DNA of 64,000 bases from Chroococcidiopsis sp. TS-821 (GCF_002939305.1 NZ_MVDI01000009.1:1-64000); one strand, 5' to 3'; counted from the first letter of the stretch, positions 45,420-54,117 are shown. Numbers and translations are program-made. The notes: a model not told the origin generated them from the letters alone.

Positions 45420-46391
45420 CTACTCAGCTCTCGTTGACTCGCGATGCGTGTTGCGTTCAAGATATTCTCTACTCGCTGCACCACCATCAATCTGAACTTG
45501 AATGGCAGGTTCATATCCTTCTGCGGCGCTACGAGCTTGCGCGACACTCGATAGCAAGACACCATAAATAACTTTAGAAAAGATATCTGCCATTGTATAA
45601 AGAAACTGTCGCGTTACGGCTGCCCACGCTCCCCAAGCGGGAAACGTTTTCCAAGCCCAAGGAACTAAGTATGCTAACGGATAAAGCGTCCAAGAAATTA
45701 AAATCAACCACCAAATAGTTCCCATAGTTTTATAGGCTTGGTGTGGTAAATTTTCGCGCGATTTGAAAATTAAATTCCCTACCATATAAAGAATATAAAC
45801 ATAGAAAACTGTACTGACTGCTCCCCAAAAAAGAAACCAACCTGTGTTTGTAATTTCGAAGTATTGCCCAATATATCCGGTATAAATCATTAATAAGCCA
45901 GCCGTAATGAAGCGAAACCGTAACTTTCGGAAACGACCTGGCGTTACATCGATAACGAACAACATTTGAGTTAGCAAACACGGTACATCGATCGACCAAT
46001 TGAGATAACGAAAGCCATTCGAGAAGGTGCTTTCTGTAAATCTCCCTTCAGTACCGACACCCAATCCCCATACTGTACCATCAAAAGCAAACGATGATAG
46101 CCATTCAAGTAGTTGCAAGCCCAAGATCAAAAAAGCAGATACCATCACAACCGCTGACAGCGTTGACGATGGTTGAAAGCGCGGTGAGGAGCGTTCGTTT
46201 GTGGTAATAAAATAAACAAATCCTACCGCCATTGCACTTACACCAAGTGTTAGTAAATGTGATATTAATTGGTGCTGTACTGGCGAATATGTTAGTAGAT
46301 TTTCCATAATTGTACCTTCTGGTACAACTACGGTTTGTGCTATGTAGTTGTGCGAGCTTAGCAAAGTTGTTGGTATATTCCAACTAAACAC
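45420..46391 (-). CDS. Microbial rhodopsin of the NDQ (sodium-pump, KR2-like) type
   Basis: Seven membrane helices are visible. Helix C reads RYLNWSIDVPCLLTQ, giving Asn131, Asp135 and Gln142, the NDQ triad of light-driven Na+ pumps such as KR2; Arg128 is the helix C arginine. Helix G has ADIFSKVIYG with counter-ion Asp269 and the retinal Schiff-base Lys273. LSAVVMVSAFLIL and ITAGLLMIYTGYIGQ also resemble KR2. A GTG start at 46391 is backed by AAGGAGG 7 nt upstream and gives a 45-residue N-terminus; ATG 46307 is the alternative. No carotenoid oxygenase gene for retinal synthesis is adjacent. Sodium export is inferred from the motif. Confidence 0.93.
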   Translation of the reverse strand: MFSWNIPTTLLSSHNYIAQTVVVPEGTIMENLLTYSPVQHQLISHLLTLGVSAMAVGFVYFITTNERSSPRFQPSSTLSAVVMVSAFLILGLQLLEWLSSFAFDGTVWGLGVGTEGRFTESTFSNGFRYLNWSIDVPCLLTQMLFVIDVTPGRFRKLRFRFITAGLLMIYTGYIGQYFEITNTGWFLFWGAVSTVFYVYILYMVGNLIFKSRENLPHQAYKTMGTIWWLILISWTLYPLAYLVPWAWKTFPAWGAWAAVTRQFLYTMADIFSKVIYGVLLSSVAQARSAAEGYEPAIQVQIDGGAASREYLERNTHRESTRAE

Positions 46392-46736
46392 TTATTTTCC
46401 TCCTTACTTGATATTTTCTGGTGAAAAAGTAAGTTCAAACTAAATTGATGTTACTTTTTTATTTGAAATCTTATTATATTAACTTGCGGTTTTGATTTAT
46501 TATGATGTATGATTTATAGGCTAATTTGTTAGTTGCTTACTATTCATTTGCAAACTATCAATACCGGGAAAAAACACGCTAAAATCGACTATATTAGCTT
46601 TTCTTGACTAAATTTTAGCTATTGAACATAGCTTGATATCTATCTTTAGATAGATTATAATTTGAATACTACTTTTAGAGCAACTCAAAATCTCGATAAA
46701 TGCTGGTTTATTTGGAGCATAAAGTACTTGATTTAT
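46392..46736. other. Intergenic region between csaB and the rhodopsin gene
   Basis: These 345 bp are very AT-rich and lie between two minus-strand genes. A TATAAT box occurs at 46473-46478 (minus strand) about 85 nt before the rhodopsin GTG, but no convincing -35 was seen. A small TTTTC/GAAAA hairpin precedes the ribosome-binding site. Confidence 0.45.
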
Positions 46737-47786
46737 CTAGGAAGATAAAACTTGATGTAGCAATTCTTGATGCATTAAAGAGCGATCTACTAAAGATTGC
46801 CGTTGCTCCGGAGTAAGAGAATTGCCATTTGCATAATGTTCGAGCAATGTATTATAAATTACATGGCAATCGTCTGGAATTTCAGTTAAATTCCATCCTG
46901 GCAAATCAATTTCTGCCATCAATTTACTTACTTTAGGATCGTAACTCAAGGCAAAACAACGACATCCCTCAGCAGCCGCCATAATTAAACTGTGGAGGCG
47001 CATACCAATTGCCATTTCAACACCGCAAAAAAGTCCTTTTAAAGCTTGGGGATCTTCAAGGCAAAAAACTTTACGAACGCCAGGAAGTTGTGCAGCAATG
47101 GCTTCGGCGATCGCCAAATCTTGACTTTGCTGAAATGGCACAAGCAGAATACAAGTTTGCGTTGCTTTTTGAAAATCAATCAGCGCCCGCGTGAAACGAT
47201 CGAGGCGAGTCGCAGTTAACTGGGGATGCGATCGCAACGTTACCGCGACTCTCGGCGCGGGTAAATCCCATAACCCTTGTACAGGCGAAGATTCTAAAGC
47301 CCACACTGGATCGGGCGCGAGAGTACATGGAATTCCCCATTCTGATAATAAAGCCGCACTACCCTGGTCGCGGACACTCACTGCGGTACAATTACCAAAA
47401 GTCTGCCGCGCTAGCTTAATCGTAGTATCGCGCTTTAGTGGACCAATACCCTGCGCCCAAGCGATCGTTTTTAACCCGAGTTGTTGCGCTAGAGTCATCA
47501 ATCCACCGTAGTACAATGGGCTAATCGCACTCGTGACATCTTGTATCAAACTTCCGCCACCCCAAATAAACGCATCCGATTTGCGCAAAGTTTGCACGAC
47601 ACTGAACAAATTCATGCGATCGCGCGCTTCCACATGATAGCGATCGCGCGTCTGTTGTGGATTGCCCGAAAGCACAATCGGTGTCACCCGATCTGGTAGC
47701 ATTTGCAACAAGGTTGCAAGCAAAGCCTCATCGCCACCGTTGCCTTTACCATAATAGCCACACAAAACTACTCGCATCTTCCGCAC
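46737..47786 (-). CDS. csaB: Polysaccharide pyruvyl transferase CsaB
   Basis: CsaB adds ketal-linked pyruvate to secondary cell-wall polysaccharide; the modified glycan binds S-layer homology (SLH) domains. The sequence has the family opening VVLCGYYGKGNGGDEALL. WGGGSLIQDVTS, AQGIGPL and the GMRLHSLIMAAAEGCRCFALSYDPKV motif in the C-terminal half follow. The 349 residues match. GAGG 6 nt before GTG 47786 supports that start; ATG 47777 is the alternative. In cyanobacteria the role in attaching outer-membrane SLH proteins is inferred from the family. Confidence 0.92.
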   Translation of the reverse strand: MRKMRVVLCGYYGKGNGGDEALLATLLQMLPDRVTPIVLSGNPQQTRDRYHVEARDRMNLFSVVQTLRKSDAFIWGGGSLIQDVTSAISPLYYGGLMTLAQQLGLKTIAWAQGIGPLKRDTTIKLARQTFGNCTAVSVRDQGSAALLSEWGIPCTLAPDPVWALESSPVQGLWDLPAPRVAVTLRSHPQLTATRLDRFTRALIDFQKATQTCILLVPFQQSQDLAIAEAIAAQLPGVRKVFCLEDPQALKGLFCGVEMAIGMRLHSLIMAAAEGCRCFALSYDPKVSKLMAEIDLPGWNLTEIPDDCHVIYNTLLEHYANGNSLTPEQRQSLVDRSLMHQELLHQVLSS

Positions 47787-47945
47787 TTATTACCTCAGAT
47801 AACCTAACAAAAACTCTATCTGAGATTGTCAGCCATTAACTAAATCTGAGCAGTACCATAAAAAAGCGTCTGTTTAGATTCTTTTGAGTTTATATTGCTC
47901 GGTACCAATCTCTAGCCATTAGCAACTAACCACTAATCACTGCTT

Positions 47946-48290
47946 ATGCACGCCCTCTCAATTCCAACTTGGATTATTCACGTCTCTAGTGTGATTGAAT
48001 GGATTGCCGCGATTTGGTTAATCTGGATCTATGGTGAAGTGACTCGTAATCGTAGCTGGTGGGCATTATCGCTAGCGATGTTACCTGCACTTGTAAGTGC
48101 AATGTGTGCTTGTACGTGGCATTTTTTCGACAATGCAAAATCGTTAGAGTGGTTAGTGACACTTCAAGCGACAATGACTGTTGTGGGTAACTTCACGCTG
48201 TTAATTGCTGCATGGTTAATTTGGCGTTCTACAACCGAACGGAAAAGCCCTGAAGTGACTTCTAGTGTCAGCCAAAAGGCAAAACTATGA
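47946..48290 (+). CDS. DUF2499 membrane protein (Ycf49-like)
   Basis: The 114-residue protein has three hydrophobic helices. Its conserved residues include TWIIHVSSVIEWIAAIWLI, CACTWHFFDN and LVTLQATMTVVGN, typical of DUF2499, found in cyanobacteria and plastids. Its stop overlaps the DUF3593 start (ATGA type, 4 bp), a pairing conserved in cyanobacteria. The two products probably form one complex in the thylakoid or inner membrane. The function is unknown. Confidence 0.87.
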   Translation: MHALSIPTWIIHVSSVIEWIAAIWLIWIYGEVTRNRSWWALSLAMLPALVSAMCACTWHFFDNAKSLEWLVTLQATMTVVGNFTLLIAAWLIWRSTTERKSPEVTSSVSQKAKL

Positions 48291-48607
48291 TTCAAGATGT
48301 CTCGTTTATTCTGCATCCTTCCAAAGAAACCTTATTTGCTTTATCATTGTTTCCTTACTTGGGTTTTTTATGGTTTCTCACGCGTACTCCGCAAATGCCA
48401 CGCTTAGCCTTAATTGGCTTTTACTGTACTCTGGTATTTGTTGGCGTAACAATTCCAGCAGGAATCTACGCTCAAGTTCACTATGGTGAATCATTAGCAA
48501 ACGTTGATTGGTTACACGGAAGTGCAGAGTTTTTCTTAACACTTTCTAATATTTTGGTCGTGCTAGGCTTCCGACAAGCCATCAAAGAAAGAGAAGCTAA
48601 AAGTTAA
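48287..48607 (+). CDS. DUF3593 membrane protein
   Basis: The 106 residues contain three hydrophobic segments. Family residues include FALSLFPYLGFLWFLTRTPQMP, VTIPAGIYAQVHYGESLANVDWLHGSAEFFLT and LVVLGFRQAI. It is translationally coupled to DUF2499 by a 4-bp overlap. Such pairs occur in cyanobacteria, and plant homologues are plastid proteins. No function is established. Confidence 0.87.
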   Translation: MIQDVSFILHPSKETLFALSLFPYLGFLWFLTRTPQMPRLALIGFYCTLVFVGVTIPAGIYAQVHYGESLANVDWLHGSAEFFLTLSNILVVLGFRQAIKEREAKS

Positions 48608-48616
48608 TATCAGCGC

Positions 48617-48644
48617 ATTACCAGTTACCAATTACCAATTACCC
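48617..48644. repeat. Heptanucleotide repeat (TGGTAAT family) directly before hisA
   Basis: Four perfect-register heptads read ATTACCA, GTTACCA, ATTACCA, ATTACCC. The hisA ATG follows after 2 nt, so the repeat occupies the place of the ribosome-binding site. Confidence 0.8.
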
Positions 48645-48646
48645 TT

Positions 48647-49420
48647 ATGGAAGTTATACCAGCGATAGATTTACTTGCAGGCAAATGCGTGCGGTTATAT
48701 CAAGGAGACTACGCGCGATCGCAAGTCTTTAACGATAACCCCGCAGATATGGCGCAGCAATGGGTGGAACAAGGTGCAACGCGCCTCCATGTTGTCGATC
48801 TTGATGGTGCAAAGCAAGGTAAAATTGTCAATCTAGCTGCGATTGAAGCAATTATTACAGCGGTAGCAGTACCCATTCAAGTTGGTGGAGGATTACGCGA
48901 TCGTACCAGCGTTGCACAGCTATTAGATTTAGGCGTACAGCGTGTTATCTTAGGAACCGTTGCTGTTGAACAACCACAATTAGTCGCCGATTTGTGTCAA
49001 GAGTTTCCTGGGCAAATTGTTGTTGGCATTGATGCGCGTAATGGCAAAGTTGCAACGCGCGGTTGGCTAGAAACATCAGAAGTGTCAGCAACGCAACTTG
49101 CAACGCAGATGCAAGAATTGGGTGCTGCTGCAATAATTTATACTGATATTCACCGCGATGGTACGCTATCTGGACCTAATTTAGAAGCGCTCAGAGAACT
49201 CGCAACACAAATTTCAATCCCGGTTATTGCTTCTGGCGGTATCAGTTCTATTACAGACTTATTGAGCTTGCTTGCTCTTGAACCCTCAGGAGTCGTCGGT
49301 GCGATTGTTGGTCGTGCGTTATACACTGGAGATATTTCACTCAAAAGTGCGATTCAAGCTGTTGGACAAGGTAGGTTACAGGATATTCCACCTGATTTGG
49401 GATTTTCAGCGTTTGCTTAA
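48647..49420 (+). CDS. hisA: HisA, ProFAR isomerase of histidine biosynthesis
   Basis: This TIM-barrel isomerase opens the ring of ProFAR to PRFAR. The catalytic Asp8 lies in [20 protein letters not shown] and the second catalytic Asp in [14 protein letters not shown]. The phosphate-binding loops QVGGGLRD and IASGGISS are also present. The 257 residues match HisA rather than HisF. The ATG is preceded by heptanucleotide repeats and no Shine-Dalgarno is present, so initiation may depend on other features. It is the only his gene in the window. Confidence 0.96.
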   Translation: MEVIPAIDLLAGKCVRLYQGDYARSQVFNDNPADMAQQWVEQGATRLHVVDLDGAKQGKIVNLAAIEAIITAVAVPIQVGGGLRDRTSVAQLLDLGVQRVILGTVAVEQPQLVADLCQEFPGQIVVGIDARNGKVATRGWLETSEVSATQLATQMQELGAAAIIYTDIHRDGTLSGPNLEALRELATQISIPVIASGGISSITDLLSLLALEPSGVVGAIVGRALYTGDISLKSAIQAVGQGRLQDIPPDLGFSAFA

Positions 49421-49433
49421 TTTTATTTATGAG

Positions 49434-49468
49434 TGGTAATTGGTGATTGGTAAGTAGTAATGGGTAAT
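49434..49468. repeat. Heptanucleotide repeat (TGGTAAT family)
   Basis: Five heptads in register read TGGTAAT, TGGTGAT, TGGTAAG, TAGTAAT, GGGTAAT, just downstream of hisA. Confidence 0.8.
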
Positions 49469-49596
49469 GAAATTTAACTAAAAATTATTTTATCACCCAG
49501 TAAGTCTGGTTTAAATCGAATAAACACTATTAAATGCCACACTTTTTAAGGTTGGGTAGTAGAAAATCAAGAATTGATAGTATGTATCTGTGTAGC

Positions 49597-49624
49597 AGTT
49601 ACCTATTACCAATTACCCATTACC
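49597..49624. repeat. Heptanucleotide repeat (TGGTAAT family), inverted
   Basis: The heptads AGTTACC, TATTACC, AATTACC and CATTACC are the complement of the array at 49434. The following CCTTTAAAT also follows the array at 41808. Confidence 0.75.
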
Positions 49625-49651
49625 AACCTTTAAATCGTCACCCTGGAGCAC

Positions 49652-49831
49652 ATGACATCTATATTAGTAATCGAAATATCTCATTCGAGTTTAACTAAAG
49701 ACTTAGAACAGAAGCAGCCCATATATGCAGCAGCAGGAATTCAAGAGAATTGGATATTAGACTCAAAGGAAATCAGGATCAATCGCGACAAGATATTAAA
49801 TATAGCGATCGCGCCTTTCAATCCAAGCTAA
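49652..49831 (+). pseudogene. Fragment of an Uma2-family (DUF820) PD-(D/E)XK endonuclease gene
   Basis: The 59-codon frame encodes SILVIEISHSSLTKDLEQK and YAAAGIQENWILDSK. These are the central nuclease-core strands of Uma2 proteins (typical pattern: LVIEISDS, a Lys, then YAxAGIxEYWxLD). A whole Uma2 protein is about 190 residues. The N-terminal third and the C-terminal end are missing, so only a remnant is left. Heptad repeats abut it on the 5' side. Confidence 0.75.
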
Positions 49832-50085
49832 AGTTCATTCTTGGGAAACACGACAAATTCCACGCTTAGTCACTAGATCGCAGTTTGTCAATTGACTAAA
49901 TTCATTCGCGTAAACCTCTAAGTTTCTCGTACTAACGGTTTTATAATAAGAGCTACTCTGCTTATAGATTGCAACGATGTCTTAGTTTAACTGCGTATAA
50001 ATACGTACTTAGTATACTGCCATGTAATTTAAGCCATGATTACGTAGCATAGGATAATGTTTGTATCTTCAAAAATACTCTTGTT

Positions 50086-51168
50086 ATGACTGATATACAT
50101 AAAAATAAAGTACAGCAATGGTTATCACTTGGACTACCATTTCCTTTAGTTATCTTAAATGGTTGGTTACTGCTAAAAGCTTTTGAGTATTTTCAACCAT
50201 TAGTGAGCATATTTATTTTAGCTGCTATATTAGCTTTTATTTTAAACTATCCTGTTGATTTTTTGCAACAACGTCAAGTAGAACGTAAATATGCTGTTGG
50301 AATTGTCTTTATCACAGCTTTATTCGTTTTAGTTGGTTTAGGTATTACTTTAATTCCGATCTTTTTAGAAGAATTAAATGAAAGTGCTAAACTACTACCA
50401 CAATGGATTGATTCAGGTAGTGAAAAACTTCATACAGTTGATGAATGGGCAGCATCGCGAAATTTACCTATTAATTTTACTAAACTGGCAAGTCAAATTA
50501 CCGCCCGTCTTCCTGACGAACTAGAGTCGCTTGCAAAACAATTTTTAGGATTAGCAATAGAGGCAATTGATAGCGTTTCGGAAGTAGTTGTAACAGTAGT
50601 AATTAGCTTCTATTTTCTTTTAGATGGCGAACGAATTTGGCGAGGGATTATTAAAAGATTTCCACCACGTTTTGGTATTGCCTTACAACAATCTTTAAAA
50701 CAGAATTTTCAAAACTACTTCATTGGGCAAATCGCTTTAGCAATCATTGTTGGCATTGCTATGACATTAGTATTTTTCTTTTTAGATGTTCCTTTCGGGT
50801 CAATTTTTGGTTTAGGTGTAGGAATTCTGACTCTCATTCCTTTTGGCGATGTTTTGAGTTTTAGTTTAGTGAGTTTGTTAGTTGCTTCGCACGATTTTTG
50901 GCTTGGCGTGAAAACCTTAGCTGTCGCGCTTGTCGTCGATCAAATTATCGATCAAATTGTTGCACCTCGGTTACTTGGAAGTTTCACTGGACTTAGCCCT
51001 GTGGGAATTATTGCAGCATTAGCTATCGGCACAAAACTGGCAGGGCTATTAGGATTACTTGTTGCTGTACCTTTAGCAAGTTGTTTAAAAGACGTATTAG
51101 ACAATATGCAAGATGAACCAGAAGCAGCTAATTCCGCAGTAACCGCAGACCGCTTAGTGTCACAATAA
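50086..51168 (+). CDS. AI-2E family transporter (PerM/YdiK type)
   Basis: The 360 residues show the AI-2E architecture: two N-terminal helices (VSIFILAAILAFILNYPVDFLQ), a cytoplasmic or periplasmic helical segment, and about five further membrane segments. The conserved VVISFYFLLDGERIW, GIAMTLVFFFLDVPFGSIFGLG and IDQIVAPRLLGSFTGLSP motifs are present. Substrates of the family are varied and mostly unproven (autoinducer-2 in E. coli TqsA, Na+/H+ in some). The last 41 bp overlap the convergent coaT gene. Confidence 0.9.
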   Translation: MTDIHKNKVQQWLSLGLPFPLVILNGWLLLKAFEYFQPLVSIFILAAILAFILNYPVDFLQQRQVERKYAVGIVFITALFVLVGLGITLIPIFLEELNESAKLLPQWIDSGSEKLHTVDEWAASRNLPINFTKLASQITARLPDELESLAKQFLGLAIEAIDSVSEVVVTVVISFYFLLDGERIWRGIIKRFPPRFGIALQQSLKQNFQNYFIGQIALAIIVGIAMTLVFFFLDVPFGSIFGLGVGILTLIPFGDVLSFSLVSLLVASHDFWLGVKTLAVALVVDQIIDQIVAPRLLGSFTGLSPVGIIAALAIGTKLAGLLGLLVAVPLASCLKDVLDNMQDEPEAANSAVTADRLVSQ

Positions 51169-53059
51169 CAGTTGAACCTTCATGCCCAATCACGCCCAAA
51201 GGTAGCGTAATATTACCCGCAAAATTAGCAATTAATAGTAATACAATAAACCCCAAAGCAAACACAATATTTTGCTTAACAATTGCCTGCGATCGCCTTC
51301 CCAATCGAATCGCCGCAACTAACTTATCCAAACGATCCGCCATTAATACAATATCCGCTGTTTCCAACGCCACATCACTTCCAGCAGCCCCCATCGCAAT
51401 TCCTACCGATGCTTGGGCAAGTGCGGGTGCATCATTAATACCATCACCCACCATTGCCACAGTTTGATATTGTTTCTGTAAATCGCGAATCACATTCACT
51501 TTATCTTCCGGTAAAAGCCCCGCATAAACTCGATCAATACCAATATCTTGGGCAATATTACGTGCTGTGCGTTCATTATCTCCCGTCAACATCACAACCT
51601 GCTCAACACCCAAATGCTTCAAGTGCGCCACAATTTGAAAAGCTTGCGATCGCACCGTATCCGCTACCGCGATAATTCCCAACACTTGATTTTCTCTCGC
51701 TACCCACACCACAGTTTTGCCTTGGGCTTCAAGTTGCTGACTGAATTCCCTCAACCTTTGGGAAAGAAGACTTTTCTCACACACGAACGACGCTTTTCCT
51801 ACTAAAACTTTCTGATTATTAACCTCTCCACTAATTCCCAATCCAGGATGCGAACGCACATTTTCTACTCTTTGTTGTGTATGCTGTGGTTCCTTCCCCG
51901 CCTTAACAATCGCTTCCCCAATTGGATGTTCCGAATAAGCCTCCAACGCCGCCGCTAAGTGCAATACTTCCTCTTCTGTTACTCCCTTTGCGGGAATCAC
52001 CGCTATAACCTGCAACTTCCCCGTCGTCAAAGTTCCTGTTTTATCAAACGCGATCGCCTTTACTTTTCCCATCATTTCCAACTGCGCGCCACTCTTAAAC
52101 AAAATCCCCTGACGCGCCCCATTGGCGATTCCCGATAGTAAAGTAGGCATAATCGCCGCCATCAACGCACACGGTGACGCTACAACTAAAAAAATCAAAG
52201 CGCGATAAATCGTCGTTTCCCAATTCCAACTCCAAATCAACGGTGGTACAATCGCCAGCAAAATCCCACATAAAACAATCACCCTTGCATATCCGCGTTC
52301 AAAACGTTCGATAAATAACTGCGATGGCGGGGCTTCGGTTTGGGCTTGTTTGACAAGTTGAATGACGCGCTGAATTAAACTACTTTCTGGTGGCTGATGA
52401 ACTCGTAATTGCAATGCACCGTAACCATTCAGCGTACCTGCAAAAACTTCATCTCCAACTGTCTTTTCTACGGGTAGCGATTCACCTGTAATTGCAGCTT
52501 CGTTAAGCGTCGTGTAACCTTCAATAATGATGCCATCTGTAGGAATCAATTCTCCAGGTTTTACCAGAATGCGATCGCCTACTTGTAATTTTGCCACCGG
52601 AATCATTTGTTCTTGTCCGTGCAACAATACTCTTGCAGTATCGGCACTTAAACTCATCAAACTCCGAATATCGCGTTCGGTACGCTGCATTGCATAACCT
52701 TCTAACGCACCGCTGATCGCAAAAATCAAGATTAATACCGCCCCATCAACAATCAAGTAATACTCCCGTCGCCACAAACCCAATCCTGCTGCGCCTAACG
52801 CGGCGACAATCATCAGTAAGTCAACATCGAGTTCTCTTTCTTGCCATAAAGTTGTCAATCCTTCACGCGCGCTTTCGTAACCACCAATGACATAGGCTGC
52901 ACACAGAAGTAACAATCCTAAACCCAACCAACCCCAGTACAACGACAACCAACCGCAAAATAAAAGAACGCCACAAGCAACAGCAGCGAGTGCATCGGGA
53001 TGTTCTCTCAATGTTTTGAGGTGAGGAATTGCAAGCGAATGAACCATCACAGTAGTCAT
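51128..53059 (-). CDS. coaT: P1B-4 heavy-metal-exporting ATPase, CoaT-like (cobalt)
   Basis: This P-type ATPase has the TGES actuator motif (about residue 190), the phosphorylation motif DKTGTLT (about 338) and GDGINDAPAL. The metal-site helix reads VVASPCALM: SPC, not CPC. The last membrane helix has GHEGSTVIVTLSGLRLL, the HEGS/T motif. SPC plus HEG defines subgroup P1B-4, exporters of Co2+ and sometimes Zn, Ni or Fe. There is no N-terminal Cys-x-x-Cys metal domain. Its promoter has a MerR-type 20-bp spacer, and the gene for a CoaR-like regulator lies 1.1 kb away beyond a toxin-antitoxin pair. The metal is inferred. Confidence 0.92.
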   Translation of the reverse strand: MTTVMVHSLAIPHLKTLREHPDALAAVACGVLLFCGWLSLYWGWLGLGLLLLCAAYVIGGYESAREGLTTLWQERELDVDLLMIVAALGAAGLGLWRREYYLIVDGAVLILIFAISGALEGYAMQRTERDIRSLMSLSADTARVLLHGQEQMIPVAKLQVGDRILVKPGELIPTDGIIIEGYTTLNEAAITGESLPVEKTVGDEVFAGTLNGYGALQLRVHQPPESSLIQRVIQLVKQAQTEAPPSQLFIERFERGYARVIVLCGILLAIVPPLIWSWNWETTIYRALIFLVVASPCALMAAIMPTLLSGIANGARQGILFKSGAQLEMMGKVKAIAFDKTGTLTTGKLQVIAVIPAKGVTEEEVLHLAAALEAYSEHPIGEAIVKAGKEPQHTQQRVENVRSHPGLGISGEVNNQKVLVGKASFVCEKSLLSQRLREFSQQLEAQGKTVVWVARENQVLGIIAVADTVRSQAFQIVAHLKHLGVEQVVMLTGDNERTARNIAQDIGIDRVYAGLLPEDKVNVIRDLQKQYQTVAMVGDGINDAPALAQASVGIAMGAAGSDVALETADIVLMADRLDKLVAAIRLGRRSQAIVKQNIVFALGFIVLLLIANFAGNITLPLGVIGHEGSTVIVTLSGLRLLRN

Positions 53060-53078
53060 CGAATCAGGTGACTACCCT

Positions 53079-53110
53079 ACGCTAAACCTTAACATTAATG
53101 TCAATGTCAA
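53079..53110 (-). promoter_or_regulatory. MerR-type promoter/operator of coaT
   Basis: On the minus strand TTGACA (53110-53105) and TAGCGT (53084-53079) are separated by exactly 20 bp. The spacer contains a second TTGACA and the perfect palindrome ACATTAATGT at 53092-53101. The coaT ATG is 20 nt downstream of the -10 box. This geometry is what CoaR and other MerR activators require. Confidence 0.75.
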
Positions 53111-53164
53111 GCTTTGCATTCCATAATCGTGATGTTGCTCGTGTAAAAATATATAAAAAGCGGT

Positions 53165-53641
53165 ATGACGAAATCTAGAAAAAGAGTCTTGACAATGGAT
53201 TTAGCGAAGTGTCAACGCTTGAAAGCAGCAGGCTGGATTGGTACAGCAGAGGAATTGTTAGAACTTTCTTCAATTCCCAGCATAACCAATGAACGAATGC
53301 AAGCCTACATTCGTAATGCTCAACAGCAACAACAGCTATTGGCTGAGCAAATGGTACAACGTTATCAGCGTGGCTGGGAAGTGGCGCGGGAAGCGGCGGA
53401 GATTCTCAAGCGGGAGTTTGGGGCTGAGCGCGTAGTTGTGTTTGGATCATTGTTAGATCAGCAACGCATGCATCTTCAATCTGATGTTGATTTAGCTGTT
53501 TGGGGATTAGACTCTAAATATTACTTTCAGGCTGTTGCAAGGTTACAGGAAATTGATTCTACTTTTGCTGTAGATTTGGTAGAAACTGATAATTCCTATT
53601 CGTATATCAAAAGCGCGATCGCACAAGGAATCGAGTTATGA
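53165..53641 (+). CDS. mntA: MNT-type nucleotidyltransferase antitoxin (MntA-like)
   Basis: The C-terminal half is a minimal nucleotidyltransferase: VVVFGSLLDQQ with Gly94-Ser95, then SDVDLAVWG with Asp107 and Asp109 (a GS-x11-DxD spacing, one residue longer than usual), and a third acidic residue near AVDLVE. The first 75 residues are a helical extension with Gln-rich sequence. In HEPN/MNT pairs the MNT enzyme neutralises the HEPN RNase, in studied cases by AMPylating it. The stop overlaps the HEPN gene start by 4 bp. Confidence 0.87.
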   Translation: MTKSRKRVLTMDLAKCQRLKAAGWIGTAEELLELSSIPSITNERMQAYIRNAQQQQQLLAEQMVQRYQRGWEVAREAAEILKREFGAERVVVFGSLLDQQRMHLQSDVDLAVWGLDSKYYFQAVARLQEIDSTFAVDLVETDNSYSYIKSAIAQGIEL

Positions 53642-54117
53642 GCAAGTACAGCTTATTGATTGCTCGACTCAATCAAGAGCTTGCTAATATTGACCGTACA
53701 GTTCAAAAAGTTGCACAGCAAATTCAAAAAGCTCAAATAACTCAAGATAGCGATTTTTATGATGCTGCAACCTTGAACTTACAAAAGTTTTATATGGGAG
53801 CAGAACGCCTATTTATAGATATTGCTAGAGAGATTGATGCATACTTACCCAGTGGTTCAGACTGGCATAAACAACTTCTCCAACAAATGGTACTAGAAAA
53901 TGGAGATGTACGTCCTTCGGTTTTATCAAGTGAAACTTATCGAATGTTAGATACAGATTATAGAGGTTTTCGGCACGTTGCCTCTCACTTATATGCATTT
54001 GAACTCAAGCCAGAAAGAATTCAAGACTTAGCAAAACAGTTGCCCGATTGTTATCAAAATTTACGAAAGGATATTCAAATCTTTTGTCAATATCTTCAAG
54101 TTTTAGCTCAAGTGTAA
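53638..54117 (+). CDS. hepT: HEPN-domain ribonuclease toxin (HepT-like)
   Basis: This all-helical protein of 159 residues carries Arg112-x4-His117-x-Tyr119 in RHVASHLYAFEL. That is the RX4HXY active site of HEPN toxins; the tyrosine is the AMPylation target in characterised pairs. The preceding YRGF and upstream helix (LNLQKFYMGAERLFIDIAREID) are typical of the family. It is translationally coupled to the MNT gene by a 4-bp overlap. The pair sits between coaT and coaR, 19 bp before coaR, so coaR may be co-transcribed with it. Confidence 0.87.
   Translation: MSKYSLLIARLNQELANIDRTVQKVAQQIQKAQITQDSDFYDAATLNLQKFYMGAERLFIDIAREIDAYLPSGSDWHKQLLQQMVLENGDVRPSVLSSETYRMLDTDYRGFRHVASHLYAFELKPERIQDLAKQLPDCYQNLRKDIQIFCQYLQVLAQV

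Larger units (their letters stand above)
49421..50085. other. Intergenic region with two heptad arrays and an Uma2 remnant
   Basis: TGGTAAT-family arrays lie at 49434 and, inverted, at 49597. An Uma2-type gene fragment occupies 49652-49831. The remaining 250 bp before the AI-2E gene are AT-rich with nothing recognisable. Confidence 0.6.

Noticed and set aside
45286-45495. 69-codon plus-strand frame
   Set aside because: Its 3' third is antisense to the end of the rhodopsin gene and the rest shows no protein-like pattern.
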